From assembly GCF_965283645.1 (NCBI RefSeq), contig NZ_CBDIPG010000001.1, positions 4,092,001-4,156,000 of the forward strand: a stretch of DNA of 64,000 nucleotides. The letters are read 5' to 3'. Position numbers and translations under genes: made by a program. Every line of letters starts with the position of its first letter. Position 1 is the stretch's first letter. Positions 45,026-52,876 of the stretch are shown piece after piece. The stretch is from Kordia sp965283645. Lineage in GTDB: Bacteria > Bacteroidota > Bacteroidia > Flavobacteriales > Flavobacteriaceae. The notes beneath the pieces were generated by a model. That model saw nothing but the letters and a program-made list of their open reading frames with translations, searched no databases and was not told the DNA's origin.

Positions 45026-45199
45026 ATGAAAAGAAGAAAGGTGAAAAGTCTACAACTACGAAAAAAGTCGATTTCCAACTTGAAAACAGCTCGGGTAATT
45101 GGTGCAAATAGAACCACTACGGAAGATTCAAGAATTATCTGTCGTGATTCTTTGTTCCCGACAACATGTAATGAAACGTACAGTGAATATTTTTGTTAA
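45026..45199 (+). CDS. RiPP-like precursor peptide with GA leader end
   Basis: A 57-residue peptide from ATG 45026. The leader KVKSLQLRKKSISNLKTARV matches the shared pattern (L-x-L-x-K, then I-S-N-L) but ends IGA instead of GG. The core has 3 Cys (IICRD, TTCNE, terminal YFC) and eight Thr/Ser. An in-frame ATG at 44948 would add residues unlike any leader in the group and is rejected. A terminator follows at 45219. It is the first of three similar genes in a row. Confidence 0.6.
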   Translation: MKRRKVKSLQLRKKSISNLKTARVIGANRTTTEDSRIICRDSLFPTTCNETYSEYFC

Positions 45200-45218
45200 T
45201 CACCTACGTACATGTGCT

Positions 45219-45246
45219 AAAACGAGCTTAGGTTCGTTTTTTTTAT
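45219..45246 (+). terminator. Terminator after the 45026 precursor
   Basis: AAAACGAGC and GTTCGTTTT form a stem around TTAG, followed by more T residues, 20 bp after the stop codon. Confidence 0.65.
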
Positions 45247-45415
45247 ACCTTATTTTAAGGTGTACTACAGGTTTGTGTCCCGAAATTTTTTCTACAAAAA
45301 TCATAGAAATAAACTTATAATTTTTATCTGATATTTTATAAAGCGTCACTACACTCTCTTTTTTTATCGTTTCTATTAGAGTTAATTGCGATTGATTAAC
45401 CTTTAAAACAGAATC

Positions 45416-45589
45416 ATGAAAAAACAAAATTTCGAAAAATTAGAATTAAAAAAGACTGTCATCTATCAGCTCATAGGAGGCGTCACAGACCCGAATGATG
45501 ATCCAATTTATGATCAAAAAGTAGGTGTTGACTATGTGACTTGTAGGTCACCTTGTCAAGGAGGAACAGGTAGCTGTCGTGTTCCTTAG
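45416..45589 (+). CDS. GG-leader RiPP-like precursor, 3 Cys core
   Basis: A 57-residue peptide from ATG 45416 to TAG 45589. The leader is unusually short (MKKQNFEKLELKKTVIYQL, then IGG), and the core includes DPNDDPIYDQKV followed by TCRSPCQGGTGSCRVP. It was read directly from the bases. Its 3 Cys and Thr/Ser positions would allow lanthionine-type rings, but no modifying enzyme is nearby. It is separated from its neighbours by terminators on both sides, so each precursor appears to be its own transcript. Confidence 0.58.
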   Translation: MKKQNFEKLELKKTVIYQLIGGVTDPNDDPIYDQKVGVDYVTCRSPCQGGTGSCRVP

Positions 45590-45603
45590 TATAACTATTT
45601 CTA

Positions 45604-45628
45604 AAAGTGAATGTTAGTTCATTTTTCT
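45604..45628 (+). terminator. Probable terminator after the 45416 precursor
   Basis: A short stem AGTGAA/TTCATT around TGTTAG followed by a T run, 15 bp after the stop codon. It is weaker than the two flanking terminators. Confidence 0.45.
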
Positions 45629-45696
45629 TATTTAAAATAATGGGTAATTAACTCTTGATTTTACCCTATAGTATATATCCTAAAAATATATTTAAT

Positions 45697-45954
45697 ATGA
45701 AAAAACAATATTTAAAAAATTTAGCATTAAACAAGAAATCAATTTCTAAGCTTACTGCATTAGATAGCGTAGTAGGTGGAAATCCAAACGATGATTACTA
45801 TCAGAACACTATATTAATTTGCTACAAAACAAAACCTTTTCAGGGAGGAAACCTTTGTTATAAAACGATGAATGAATGTTGGCATACAGAAGTTCAAGGA
45901 TGTGGTGTTCCAAACACATATCAAGTAGATCCGGATACGGTTGCTCTTTGTTAA
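45697..45954 (+). CDS. GG-leader RiPP-like precursor, 5 Cys core
   Basis: An 85-residue peptide from ATG 45697 (MKKQYLKNLALNKKSISKL, then ...SVVGG). Its leader is the best match in the window to class I lanthipeptide-type leaders of Bacteroidetes. The core contains 5 Cys (ICYK, LCYK, ECWH, GCGV and a C-terminal LC), with many Thr/Asn/Tyr. An upstream in-frame ATG (45655) is rejected because its extension is unlike a leader. A strong composite terminator lies 26 bp downstream. Confidence 0.65.
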   Translation: MKKQYLKNLALNKKSISKLTALDSVVGGNPNDDYYQNTILICYKTKPFQGGNLCYKTMNECWHTEVQGCGVPNTYQVDPDTVALC

Positions 45955-45979
45955 TCGTTAGCATAAAATACATTTAGTA

Positions 45980-46047
45980 AAAACGAACTTCGGTTCAGTC
46001 ATGGTCGAAAGAAATTCCGACTATGACTGACTTCGGTTCGTTTTTTT
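45980..46047 (+). terminator. Composite terminator with internal palindromic insertion
   Basis: The outer parts read AACGAACTTCGGTTC and GTTCGTTTTTTT, a TTCG-loop terminator like the one at 45219. The middle holds an imperfect palindrome (arms AGTCATGGTCG and CGACTATGACT). The 10-bp block ACTTCGGTTC is repeated directly on both sides of it. Confidence 0.6.
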
Positions 46048-46074
46048 GTGTAAAAACTGTTATATATTTAGTGT

Positions 46075-46251
46075 ATGAAAATAAAATTTACAAGAGTTCT
46101 ATATTATCTAGGAATGTTTGCATTAATTATTGGATATTTCTTCAGGATCCAGCATTGGCCGTATGGCACAGAAATCATATATAGCGGACTTGGAATCGTG
46201 ATCTTCTCAGGAATTATCTCAGCAATTCAATATCAAAAACAAAACAAATAG
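46075..46251 (+). CDS. Small two-helix membrane protein, GldL-like N-terminal motif
   Basis: A 58-residue protein from ATG 46075 to TAG 46251, read directly. It is made of two membrane helices (VLYYLGMFALIIGYFF and IIYSGLGIVIFSGIIS) linked by RIQHWPYGTE. The (K/R)IxHWP loop between two helices recalls the N-terminus of the gliding/T9SS motor protein GldL and of small GldL-related proteins. It lacks GldL's long cytoplasmic tail, so it may be an orphan relative. Function is unknown. Confidence 0.6.
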   Translation: MKIKFTRVLYYLGMFALIIGYFFRIQHWPYGTEIIYSGLGIVIFSGIISAIQYQKQNK

Positions 46252-46270
46252 AAACATAGTTTTATCACAC

Positions 46271-48010
46271 TTATCCAATCAATGCAATACCATCCGCAAT
46301 CAATTCTGCGATTTCAGGACGCACTTCTTGTAAATGTTGTAAACGAGTTTGAATGTTTTTGTGTAGATCTTCGCTATTTTTTGTCAATTCGTACAATTCA
46401 ATCAACAATAACCAATCTTTTGAATGATTCTTGGTAAGCTTTTCAAAAACGACGTTCAATGAAATAGCTGTATCTTTTCCTGTTCTAAAATCGCGAACTT
46501 TCGCATACAAAACTTCCAAATCTTGATTTTCTTTAGAAATAGCAATTTTAACAGTTTGCGTGTTCGAAATAAAATGAGTTGTATCAAACGATCGGTAATC
46601 AGCCGCGCCAGCATATGCAGAAACAATCTTTTTACCCAACGCTAAATCAAACGTTCCGTATTCAGGTTTAAACAATACTTCATCTTTATATGTAACAGTG
46701 CAATCGGTAAATTGAATTAAAATCAATTTTCCGTTAATATTTCGAATTCCGGTAACATTTAAACCTTCTACTTTAATGCCACTTTCATATTCAAAAGCAA
46801 TGCGTTCGCCATCGTAAAAATTATACGCTTTCAAATCTCGTGGACTCATATCTTCAATCGCCAAATTAATTCCTTTCAATTTTCCTAAAGGAGAACTAAA
46901 ACCATGCGGATGTGTCAACACGCCATGCCCAATTAATTCCTTCTCACGATTTGACAAAGCTGTTGGTCCTTCTGTTCTAAAAAACACAACTTCATTATCT
47001 TCATTCGTAATCATTTCTGTGAAAACTCCTGAAACTTGCAGCCCTGTACTCAATTCAATTGTTCCAATCTTTTTAGATTCAATCAACTTTCGCAAACCTC
47101 TAAAACCACCTTTTCGCAATGCCATGGTGGTTGTAAATTCTTCCAAAACCTGCATCAAATATGAAAAATCAGGTGTAACATACAATTGTGGTTGTGGTTT
47201 GGTAATATCAAACTCTTGATAAGCGGCATCAACGGAATACGGAATTTTTTTTACTTCAATTGTCATGCACCATTTGCTTTCACCAATAGAAGAAAGCAAC
47301 CCTGCGCCATAAATTTTTGGGTCATTTACATCACCAATCAAACCATATTCAACTGTCCACCAATGTAGATTTCGAACCATTGCCATTTCGGACAATTCTA
47401 CTTTCTTAGCTTGCAATTCGTTTACACGTGCTTCAGCGGTTTCAATTTCAATTTCTGTACTTCCTGGTGCTTCCTTCACGATAGAAAGTTTCCGAACAGC
47501 TTCATACATATCATTATCATGCGCAGACAAAATTGCTTTGGCGCCAATTTCTCCAAAACGACGTAAATACTCAGCATAATCAGGATTTGCAATAATAGGA
47601 GCATGCCCAGCCGCTTCATGTATAATATCAGGAGCTGGTGTATATGAAATATGTTCCAACTGACGAATATCACTTGCAATAACCAATACTTTATATGCTT
47701 GAAACTCCATAAATGCATTAGGCGGAATAAATCCGTCAACAGCAACTGCCGCCCAACCGATTTCTTTCAAAATACGATTCATACCATACATACTTGGAAT
47801 TTCATCGATAGAAATCCCCGTTTTCTGTAAACCATCCAAATATGAATCATGTGCAACTGTACTTAAATATGAAACACTCTTTCGCATTACATAACGCCAA
47901 ACTGCTTGATTTATAGCGGTATAATCGTTATAATTCTGTGGTTTAATGTATTGTTGCAAATGTGGTGGAAGTCTATCCAACAAAGGATTTGTTTCAATAT
48001 GCTGATTCAT
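46271..48010 (-). CDS. Aromatic amino acid hydroxylase (phenylalanine hydroxylase family)
   Basis: A 579-residue pterin-dependent non-heme iron hydroxylase of the long Bacteroidetes type. The iron site is in DIIHEAAGHAPIIANPDYAE, with two His and a downstream Glu (YLRRFGE). The catalytic core (about 40-330) is preceded by NPLLDRLPPHLQQYIKPQNY. A C-terminal region of about 240 residues has no motif I recognise. ATG 48010 (MNQHIETNPLL) is preferred to ATG 48046. It may feed phenylalanine into tyrosine breakdown. It is close to the phenylacetate cluster but on the opposite strand and not part of that operon. Confidence 0.85.
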   Translation of the reverse strand: MNQHIETNPLLDRLPPHLQQYIKPQNYNDYTAINQAVWRYVMRKSVSYLSTVAHDSYLDGLQKTGISIDEIPSMYGMNRILKEIGWAAVAVDGFIPPNAFMEFQAYKVLVIASDIRQLEHISYTPAPDIIHEAAGHAPIIANPDYAEYLRRFGEIGAKAILSAHDNDMYEAVRKLSIVKEAPGSTEIEIETAEARVNELQAKKVELSEMAMVRNLHWWTVEYGLIGDVNDPKIYGAGLLSSIGESKWCMTIEVKKIPYSVDAAYQEFDITKPQPQLYVTPDFSYLMQVLEEFTTTMALRKGGFRGLRKLIESKKIGTIELSTGLQVSGVFTEMITNEDNEVVFFRTEGPTALSNREKELIGHGVLTHPHGFSSPLGKLKGINLAIEDMSPRDLKAYNFYDGERIAFEYESGIKVEGLNVTGIRNINGKLILIQFTDCTVTYKDEVLFKPEYGTFDLALGKKIVSAYAGAADYRSFDTTHFISNTQTVKIAISKENQDLEVLYAKVRDFRTGKDTAISLNVVFEKLTKNHSKDWLLLIELYELTKNSEDLHKNIQTRLQHLQEVRPEIAELIADGIALIG

Positions 48011-48116
48011 GGAGTAATTTTTCACAAAGCTATTAAAATAACTCATAATAATTGCGCTTAAAATTGTGATGTATAAACAGGTAAAATCAAATCTCTTATC
48101 TTAGCAAAAAAGTACT

Positions 48117-49067
48117 ATGCGATTTCCCATATTCTCAACTTTCATTTCGCTTTTTCGTGGTGCTAAACCGTTGTTGTCAAAAAATGTGATGCCTTTTTTA
48201 AAAAATGATTCCTTTAATCATTTTAAAATAAATAGCTTTCTTGATAAAATTTACATCTACGATTATTATTTTGAGATTGATCACGAGCCAGAAAATTTCC
48301 TGTTATATAATGATCGTTTCAATGAAAAAGTAAAAACTATCAAGACGCTTGTTTACAAACTATCTGAGCATACTTCCGAAAAGAAAATCATTGGCAAAAG
48401 AACGGATGAGTACAATGAAGAAAAATTATTAATAAAAAGAAAAGATGCGGCTACTAATAGTCAAAAAGAGTATTGCTACACCTACAATCAAAAAAAGCAA
48501 TTGACAGAAGTATATGAAAAAAAAGTATTTGATAACAATGATGAGGTTAAAGAAAAATTCATTGAAATTAAGTATAAAAAAAGTGTAATAAAAATGTATG
48601 AGAAATTTGAAAAAGAACATCTTTTTAAGCGATTAATGACGTATTACATTAAAAATGGATTAGTTGTGAGATCAGAAGATAATTTACAAATGTTCAATGC
48701 TTACAATACCACAAACAGTATAGTTTATAAAAAAAATGGTTATAAAATAAAAAACTCAATTGCTAGATCAGTATATTTTAGAACGCTAAAACATGATGCA
48801 TCGGAAAGGGAAATAGAAGTACGATACGAAAAAGATGAACTTGAATATACGAGAATTTTATACAAATACAACGCAAACAATGATATTACAGGAGTAAAAG
48901 TACTTTCGTTGGAAGAAGATGGAATATACTTTAAAGAACCTAAATTGGCATTCGAATATGTCATAAATTACGAATATGATGCATATGGAAACTGGATATC
49001 TATGCGTTATGATAGACTAAATGAAGACAGAAAATTCTTATTCCTAAGAACTATAAGTTATTACTAG
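48117..49067 (+). CDS. Hypothetical protein with YD-repeat-like strands
   Basis: A 316-residue protein rich in Lys, Glu and Tyr. It consists largely of repeating beta-strand pairs of the type YTYNQKKQLTEVYEKKVFDN and LYKYNANNDITGVKVL, ending YEYDAYGNWISMRY. The YDxxGN pattern recalls YD/RHS-type strands, although the protein is too short for an RHS toxin and has no C-terminal toxin domain. No convincing signal peptide. It lies 4 bp upstream of the TetR gene, so the two are probably cotranscribed. Confidence 0.6.
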   Translation: MRFPIFSTFISLFRGAKPLLSKNVMPFLKNDSFNHFKINSFLDKIYIYDYYFEIDHEPENFLLYNDRFNEKVKTIKTLVYKLSEHTSEKKIIGKRTDEYNEEKLLIKRKDAATNSQKEYCYTYNQKKQLTEVYEKKVFDNNDEVKEKFIEIKYKKSVIKMYEKFEKEHLFKRLMTYYIKNGLVVRSEDNLQMFNAYNTTNSIVYKKNGYKIKNSIARSVYFRTLKHDASEREIEVRYEKDELEYTRILYKYNANNDITGVKVLSLEEDGIYFKEPKLAFEYVINYEYDAYGNWISMRYDRLNEDRKFLFLRTISYY

Positions 49068-49071
49068 AAAT

Positions 49072-49647
49072 ATGACACAAAAAACTGAAACTCGAAAAGA
49101 AGAAATTGTACGTATTGCTGAAATGCTTTTCAAAAAAAAAGGATACAGCGCGGTAACCATGCGCGACATTGCACAAGCAATGGGAATTAAAGCGGCAAGC
49201 TTATACAACCATATCCAATCCAAACAACAAATACTATCTGAAATCATCATTGCTATTGGTGAAGAATTTACACAAGGAATGGCAAAAATTGTTACAGCCG
49301 AACTCTCAAGTATTCAAAAACTAGAACAAATCATAGGCTTGCATGTTCACATCACCATGAAAAATCCTTCCAGAATGGCAACTATGAACAACGATTGGAT
49401 GCATCTTGAAGAAAAGATTGAATACTACCTAACATTACGAAGAAACTACGAAGAAAGCTTCCGTCAAATCTTAAAAATAGGAATCACAAAAGGTGAACTA
49501 AAAGAAGTGAATCCTGAAATCATACTATTCTCTATCATATCTACATTACGCTCTCTATATCTATGGATTCCAAAAAAGGAAGATATTGACAAACAAAATT
49601 TAATATCGTCATTAAGTAACGTATTGCTAAAAGGTGTAACGCTATGA
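49072..49647 (+). CDS. TetR family regulator, probable PaaR
   Basis: A 191-residue TetR regulator. The N-terminal helix-turn-helix includes YSAVTMRDIAQAMGIKAASL and YNHIQSKQQIL; the C-terminal half is a helical effector domain. It is the nearest regulator to the phenylacetate genes, and the paaE promoter contains an AAACTAAC-N4-GTTAGTTT palindrome. That resembles the CNAACGNNCGTTNG site I recall for Thermus PaaR, a TetR repressor released by phenylacetyl-CoA. Assignment as PaaR is therefore by context and operator likeness. A precursor-peptide gene lies between it and paaE. Confidence 0.75.
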   Translation: MTQKTETRKEEIVRIAEMLFKKKGYSAVTMRDIAQAMGIKAASLYNHIQSKQQILSEIIIAIGEEFTQGMAKIVTAELSSIQKLEQIIGLHVHITMKNPSRMATMNNDWMHLEEKIEYYLTLRRNYEESFRQILKIGITKGELKEVNPEIILFSIISTLRSLYLWIPKKEDIDKQNLISSLSNVLLKGVTL

Positions 49648-49755
49648 AATACTGAAATTTATAAAAACACACACGAGTAAATTGCATTAAGAATACTGAG
49701 ATTTTATGCAATATAATTCGTAAGTTTGTAGTACAAATCTTAAAAACCTACAACA

Positions 49756-49908
49756 ATGAGAAAAGAATCAATGAGCAAAATTAGATTTAAAAAGAGAAAA
49801 ATCTCAAATCTTAACCAAATTAAAGCTGGCGGACCACCACCGCCACCAGGAAGCAATTCTTGTGTACAAGAAATAACATGTGTAAGCTGTGAAGAGGCAA
49901 ACATGTAA
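49756..49908 (+). CDS. GG-leader RiPP-like precursor with polyproline core
   Basis: A 50-residue peptide from ATG 49756 (an alternative start is ATG 49771). The leader KIRFKKRKISNLNQIKAGG fits the shared pattern. The core begins with five Pro (PPPPPGSNS) and has 3 Cys (SCVQ, TCVS, SCEE). It was read directly from the bases. It sits between the TetR gene and the paa operon and has its own terminator 27 bp downstream, so it is probably an independent transcript. Confidence 0.6.
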   Translation: MRKESMSKIRFKKRKISNLNQIKAGGPPPPPGSNSCVQEITCVSCEEANM

Positions 49909-49934
49909 TTGAATAAAAAGTCCTTATCGAATAC

Positions 49935-49963
49935 TAAAAAGAGCGCAAATTGCGCTCTTTTTT
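49935..49963 (+). terminator. Terminator between the precursor gene and the paa promoter
   Basis: GAGCGC/GCGCTC stem (extendable through AA/TT) around AAATT, followed by six T, with a matching upstream A run that could also serve the other strand. Confidence 0.8.
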
Positions 49964-50004
49964 ACATATAAGCATTTGATTCATAATATTTAACATAACT
50001 TTAG

Positions 50005-50035
50005 TTGCAAGTCAAACTAACAATCGTTAGTTTTG
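50005..50035 (+). promoter_or_regulatory. paa operon promoter with TetR-type operator
   Basis: TTG (50005-50007), a 20-bp spacer and TAGTTTTG (50028-50035) match the Bacteroidetes promoter consensus. The palindrome AAACTAAC-AATC-GTTAGTTT (50014-50033) has perfect 8-bp arms and overlaps the -7 box, a good position for repression by the upstream TetR protein. The paaE ATG follows at 50057. Confidence 0.75.
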
Positions 50036-50056
50036 TGTAAACAACTAAAAAAGTAC

Positions 50057-51130
50057 ATGGCAAAGTTTCATGAAATCGAAGTAGCTGAAGTATATAAAGA
50101 AACTTCAGACTGTACAGTAATCGCATTCAATATTCCTGAAAATATTCAGGAAGAATTCAAATATACACAAGGACAATACCTTACAGTTCGTAAAATGATC
50201 AACGACGAAGACATTCGCAGGTCATATTCACTCTGTTCAAGTCCTGTAGACAATCAATGGAAAGTTGCCGTAAAGCAAATTCCAGGCGGTATATTCTCAA
50301 CCTATGCAAACACAGAATTAAAAGCAGGTGACAAGCTTGATTTAATGACGCCAGCAGGGCATTTCTATGTGGAAGTTGATCCAAGTGGAAAGAAAAACTA
50401 CATTGCGTTTGCCGCAGGAAGCGGAATTACGCCAATGCTTTCCATCATAAAAACACACTTAGAACTTGAGCCACAAAGCACATTCAAGCTATTCTATTTG
50501 AATCGCACCGTAAAATCTATTATCTTTAAAGAAGAAATAGAACAACTGAAAAACAAATACTTACAGCGTTTCAATATCTTTTATTTTCTAACGAAAGAAC
50601 AACGTGACATCGAATTTTTAAATGGACGATTCACACCAGAAAAAATTCAAACACTCACAAAAACGTTCATCGATATTACTGATACTGCCGATTGCTTTAT
50701 TTGCGGACCAGAAGACATGATTTTTCTAATCAGAGACGAATTGGAAGCCGCAGGATTGCCAAAAGAAAACATTCACTACGAATTATTCTTCTCAGGCGAC
50801 AATAAAGCATCAAACGCACACATCGCAGAAATATTAGAGCAAAAAGTAGACGGAACAGATGTAACAATTGTTGATGGTGGAAAAGAATTTCATTTCATCA
50901 TGGAAGATGAATATGATAACATCTTAGACGGTGCATTAGCCGCAGGAGCCGACTTACCATTTGCCTGTAAAGGTGGCGTGTGTAGCACCTGCAAATGTAG
51001 AGTTGTAGAAGGTTCTGTAGAAATGAAAATCAACTACGCATTAGTAGAGTCAGAACTCGCGAGCGGATTGGTACTATCATGCCAAGCCGTTCCAACTACA
51101 GAAAAAGTTATTGTAGACTTTGATGTGTAG
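50057..51130 (+). CDS. paaE: Phenylacetyl-CoA epoxidase reductase subunit PaaE
   Basis: A 357-residue NADPH-dependent reductase that feeds electrons to the PaaAC oxygenase. It has an FAD-binding domain with RRSYSLCSSP, an NADP-binding region (AAGSGITPMLSIIKT), and a C-terminal plant-type 2Fe-2S ferredoxin domain with CKGGVCSTCKCRV and a distal Cys in LVLSCQAV. ATG 50057 (MAKFHEIEV) is chosen over an in-frame TTG at 50033, which would lie inside the promoter. It is first in the operon here, separated from paaA by a 339-bp repeat-rich gap. Confidence 0.95.
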   Translation: MAKFHEIEVAEVYKETSDCTVIAFNIPENIQEEFKYTQGQYLTVRKMINDEDIRRSYSLCSSPVDNQWKVAVKQIPGGIFSTYANTELKAGDKLDLMTPAGHFYVEVDPSGKKNYIAFAAGSGITPMLSIIKTHLELEPQSTFKLFYLNRTVKSIIFKEEIEQLKNKYLQRFNIFYFLTKEQRDIEFLNGRFTPEKIQTLTKTFIDITDTADCFICGPEDMIFLIRDELEAAGLPKENIHYELFFSGDNKASNAHIAEILEQKVDGTDVTIVDGGKEFHFIMEDEYDNILDGALAAGADLPFACKGGVCSTCKCRVVEGSVEMKINYALVESELASGLVLSCQAVPTTEKVIVDFDV

Positions 51131-51140
51131 ACAACTAATT

Positions 51141-51256
51141 TGGGCGTTACCCTTTGGGGGCAGGCTTTCGGTAGTCGCTTTTTGAAAACTGTCATTCCTG
51201 CGTAGGCAGGAATCCATTTCTCAAAAGAGCTCCAACAAAACCTCAATCCTTAACGT
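51141..51256. repeat. Flavobacterial GGGCGTTACC repeat with a nested REP hairpin
   Basis: The gap between paaE and paaA (51131-51469, no gene) holds an element starting GGGCGTTACC, containing GGCTTTCGGTAGTCGC and ending CCTCAATCCTTAACG. Within it at 51191-51215 is a second repeat, TCATTCCTGCGTAGGCAGGA..., that folds as a hairpin. Downstream are further repeat-like pieces (AAATCGGGAATCTCACGAAA at about 51270; ATCAAGCGCAGTCGAGATG at about 51323). The same outer element recurs at 58605. Confidence 0.65.
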
Positions 51257-51469
51257 TGAAGTTCCTGACAAATCGGGAATCTCACGAAAGTGGAAACCAA
51301 AAAAAGTAGTAAAAGTGTCACATCAAGCGCAGTCGAGATGCCTTGTCAAAACAAGATGACTCAAATGCTTAAAAGTGATTAAGAAAAAAAGAAAAAGAAA
51401 AGAAAAGTAAAGTCTAAGTGAAAACTTCAAAAATTTACACCTAGCATCTTTAATTTAAAATTTAGAACT

Positions 51470-52432
51470 ATGAGTGAAGCACAATTAAAGAATTTGGAAG
51501 AAATATTTGAGCAACGCATTGCAAATGACGAAAAGATTGAGCCAAAAGATTGGATGCCTGAAAAATACAGGAAAACTCACATCAGACAAATATCGCAACA
51601 TGCGCATTCTGAAATTGTAGGAATGTTGCCAGAAGGAAACTGGATTACCAGAGCACCTTCATTACGTAGAAAAGTAGCCTTATTGGCAAAAGTACAAGAT
51701 GAAGCTGGTCACGGATTATACTTATACAGCGCATGTGAAACCTTAGGAATCTCTCGCAACGAACTATACGACCAACTACACTCTGGAAAAGCAAAATACT
51801 CAAGTATTTTTAACTATCCAACGGTAACTTGGGCAGATATGGGTGCAATTGGTTGGTTGGTAGATGGTGCGGCAATCATCAATCAAGTACCATTATGCAA
51901 CACTTCATACGGACCATATGCACGCGCAATGATTCGTGTATGTAAAGAAGAAAGCTTTCACCAACGTCAAGGATATGAAATCATGCTAAGTTTATGTAAC
52001 GGAACGCCAGAACAAAAAGAAATGGCGCAAGATGCATTAAACCGCTGGTGGTGGCCATCACTAATGATGCTTGGGCCAACGGATGCAGAATCTGTGCATA
52101 CAGAACAATCAATGAAATGGAAACTAAAACGTAAAACAAACGACGAATTACGCCAACAATTCATTGATCAGACGGTTCCACAAGCCGATATCTTAGGAAT
52201 CACAGTTCCAGATCCAGACTTAAAATGGAATGAAGAAACTGGTCATTACGACTTCGGAGAAATCGATTGGGATGAATTTTGGCAAGTTGTAAAAGGACAC
52301 GGACCTTGTAACAAAGAACGTATGAACGCACGTGTTGGCGCTTGGGAAGAAGGCGCTTGGGTGCGTGATGCGGCTATGAGTTACGCAGAAAAACAACAAA
52401 ACAAAAAAGAAAATGCAGCGAAAGCTGTGTAG
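51470..52432 (+). CDS. paaA: 1,2-phenylacetyl-CoA epoxidase catalytic subunit PaaA
   Basis: A 320-residue di-iron oxygenase subunit that epoxidises the ring of phenylacetyl-CoA. Recognisable PaaA blocks include WMPEKYRKTHIRQISQHAHS, GNWITRAPSLRRKVALLAKV, QDEAGHGLYLYSACETLG (carboxylate/His iron ligands in DEAGH) and KEESFHQRQG (second EExxH-type site). ATG 51470 is the only sensible start. PaaB follows after 125 bp that carry two small hairpins. Confidence 0.97.
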   Translation: MSEAQLKNLEEIFEQRIANDEKIEPKDWMPEKYRKTHIRQISQHAHSEIVGMLPEGNWITRAPSLRRKVALLAKVQDEAGHGLYLYSACETLGISRNELYDQLHSGKAKYSSIFNYPTVTWADMGAIGWLVDGAAIINQVPLCNTSYGPYARAMIRVCKEESFHQRQGYEIMLSLCNGTPEQKEMAQDALNRWWWPSLMMLGPTDAESVHTEQSMKWKLKRKTNDELRQQFIDQTVPQADILGITVPDPDLKWNEETGHYDFGEIDWDEFWQVVKGHGPCNKERMNARVGAWEEGAWVRDAAMSYAEKQQNKKENAAKAV

Positions 52433-52442
52433 CTCTATTTAT

Positions 52443-52462
52443 TGTTCCTGCGAAGACAGGAA
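52443..52462. repeat. REP-like hairpin after paaA
   Basis: GTTCCTG/CAGGAAC perfect 7-bp stem around CGAAGA, just after the paaA stop codon. Related in sequence to the hairpin at 51191-51215. Confidence 0.55.
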
Positions 52463-52535
52463 CCTAGGTGTATTTTAAATTTTTACTCAGATAGGAATCT
52501 AAAATACAAATAGTACAATACTAACTAAAAAGATA

Positions 52536-52549
52536 CCCACTTTAGTGGG
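52536..52549 (+). promoter_or_regulatory. Start-proximal hairpin upstream of paaB
   Basis: CCCAC/GTGGG stem with TTTA loop. The last G of the stem lies exactly 8 nt before the paaB ATG (spacer CAATAAAT), the same spacing as at paaC, paaF and paaY. Confidence 0.6.
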
Positions 52550-52557
52550 CAATAAAT

Positions 52558-52842
52558 ATGGAAAAAAAATGGCCCCTTTGGGAAATATTCGTCAGAAGTA
52601 AAAACGGATTAGAACACAGACACTTTGGAAGTCTTCATGCGGCAGATGCAGACATGGCGTTGGAAAATGCAAGAGACGTGTACACACGCAGAAGCGAAGG
52701 TGTAAGTATTTGGGTTGTAGAATCTAAAAACATTACAGCTTCAAATCCTGAAAACAACGGAGAATTGTTTGAACCGGCACACGATAAAATATATCGTCAC
52801 CCAACGTTCTATACATTACCTGACGAAATAAAGCATATGTGA
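52558..52842 (+). CDS. paaB: Phenylacetyl-CoA epoxidase subunit PaaB
   Basis: A 94-residue small structural subunit of the epoxidase complex. It is recognised by WPLWEIFVRSKNGLEHRHFG, HAADADMALENARDVYTRRS and a SIWVV strand, with DKIYRHPTFY near the end. It bridges PaaAC heterodimers rather than carrying catalytic residues. It is in the expected position between paaA and paaC. Translation may be influenced by the hairpin just upstream of its ATG. Confidence 0.95.
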   Translation: MEKKWPLWEIFVRSKNGLEHRHFGSLHAADADMALENARDVYTRRSEGVSIWVVESKNITASNPENNGELFEPAHDKIYRHPTFYTLPDEIKHM

Positions 52843-52876
52843 TGCGAAGTGTACTTTGAAGTTTAACAACAAAATA

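Noticed and set aside
48117..49067. RHS/YD-repeat toxin
   Set aside because: It is too short, has no RHS core signature, no toxin C-terminus and no adjacent immunity gene.
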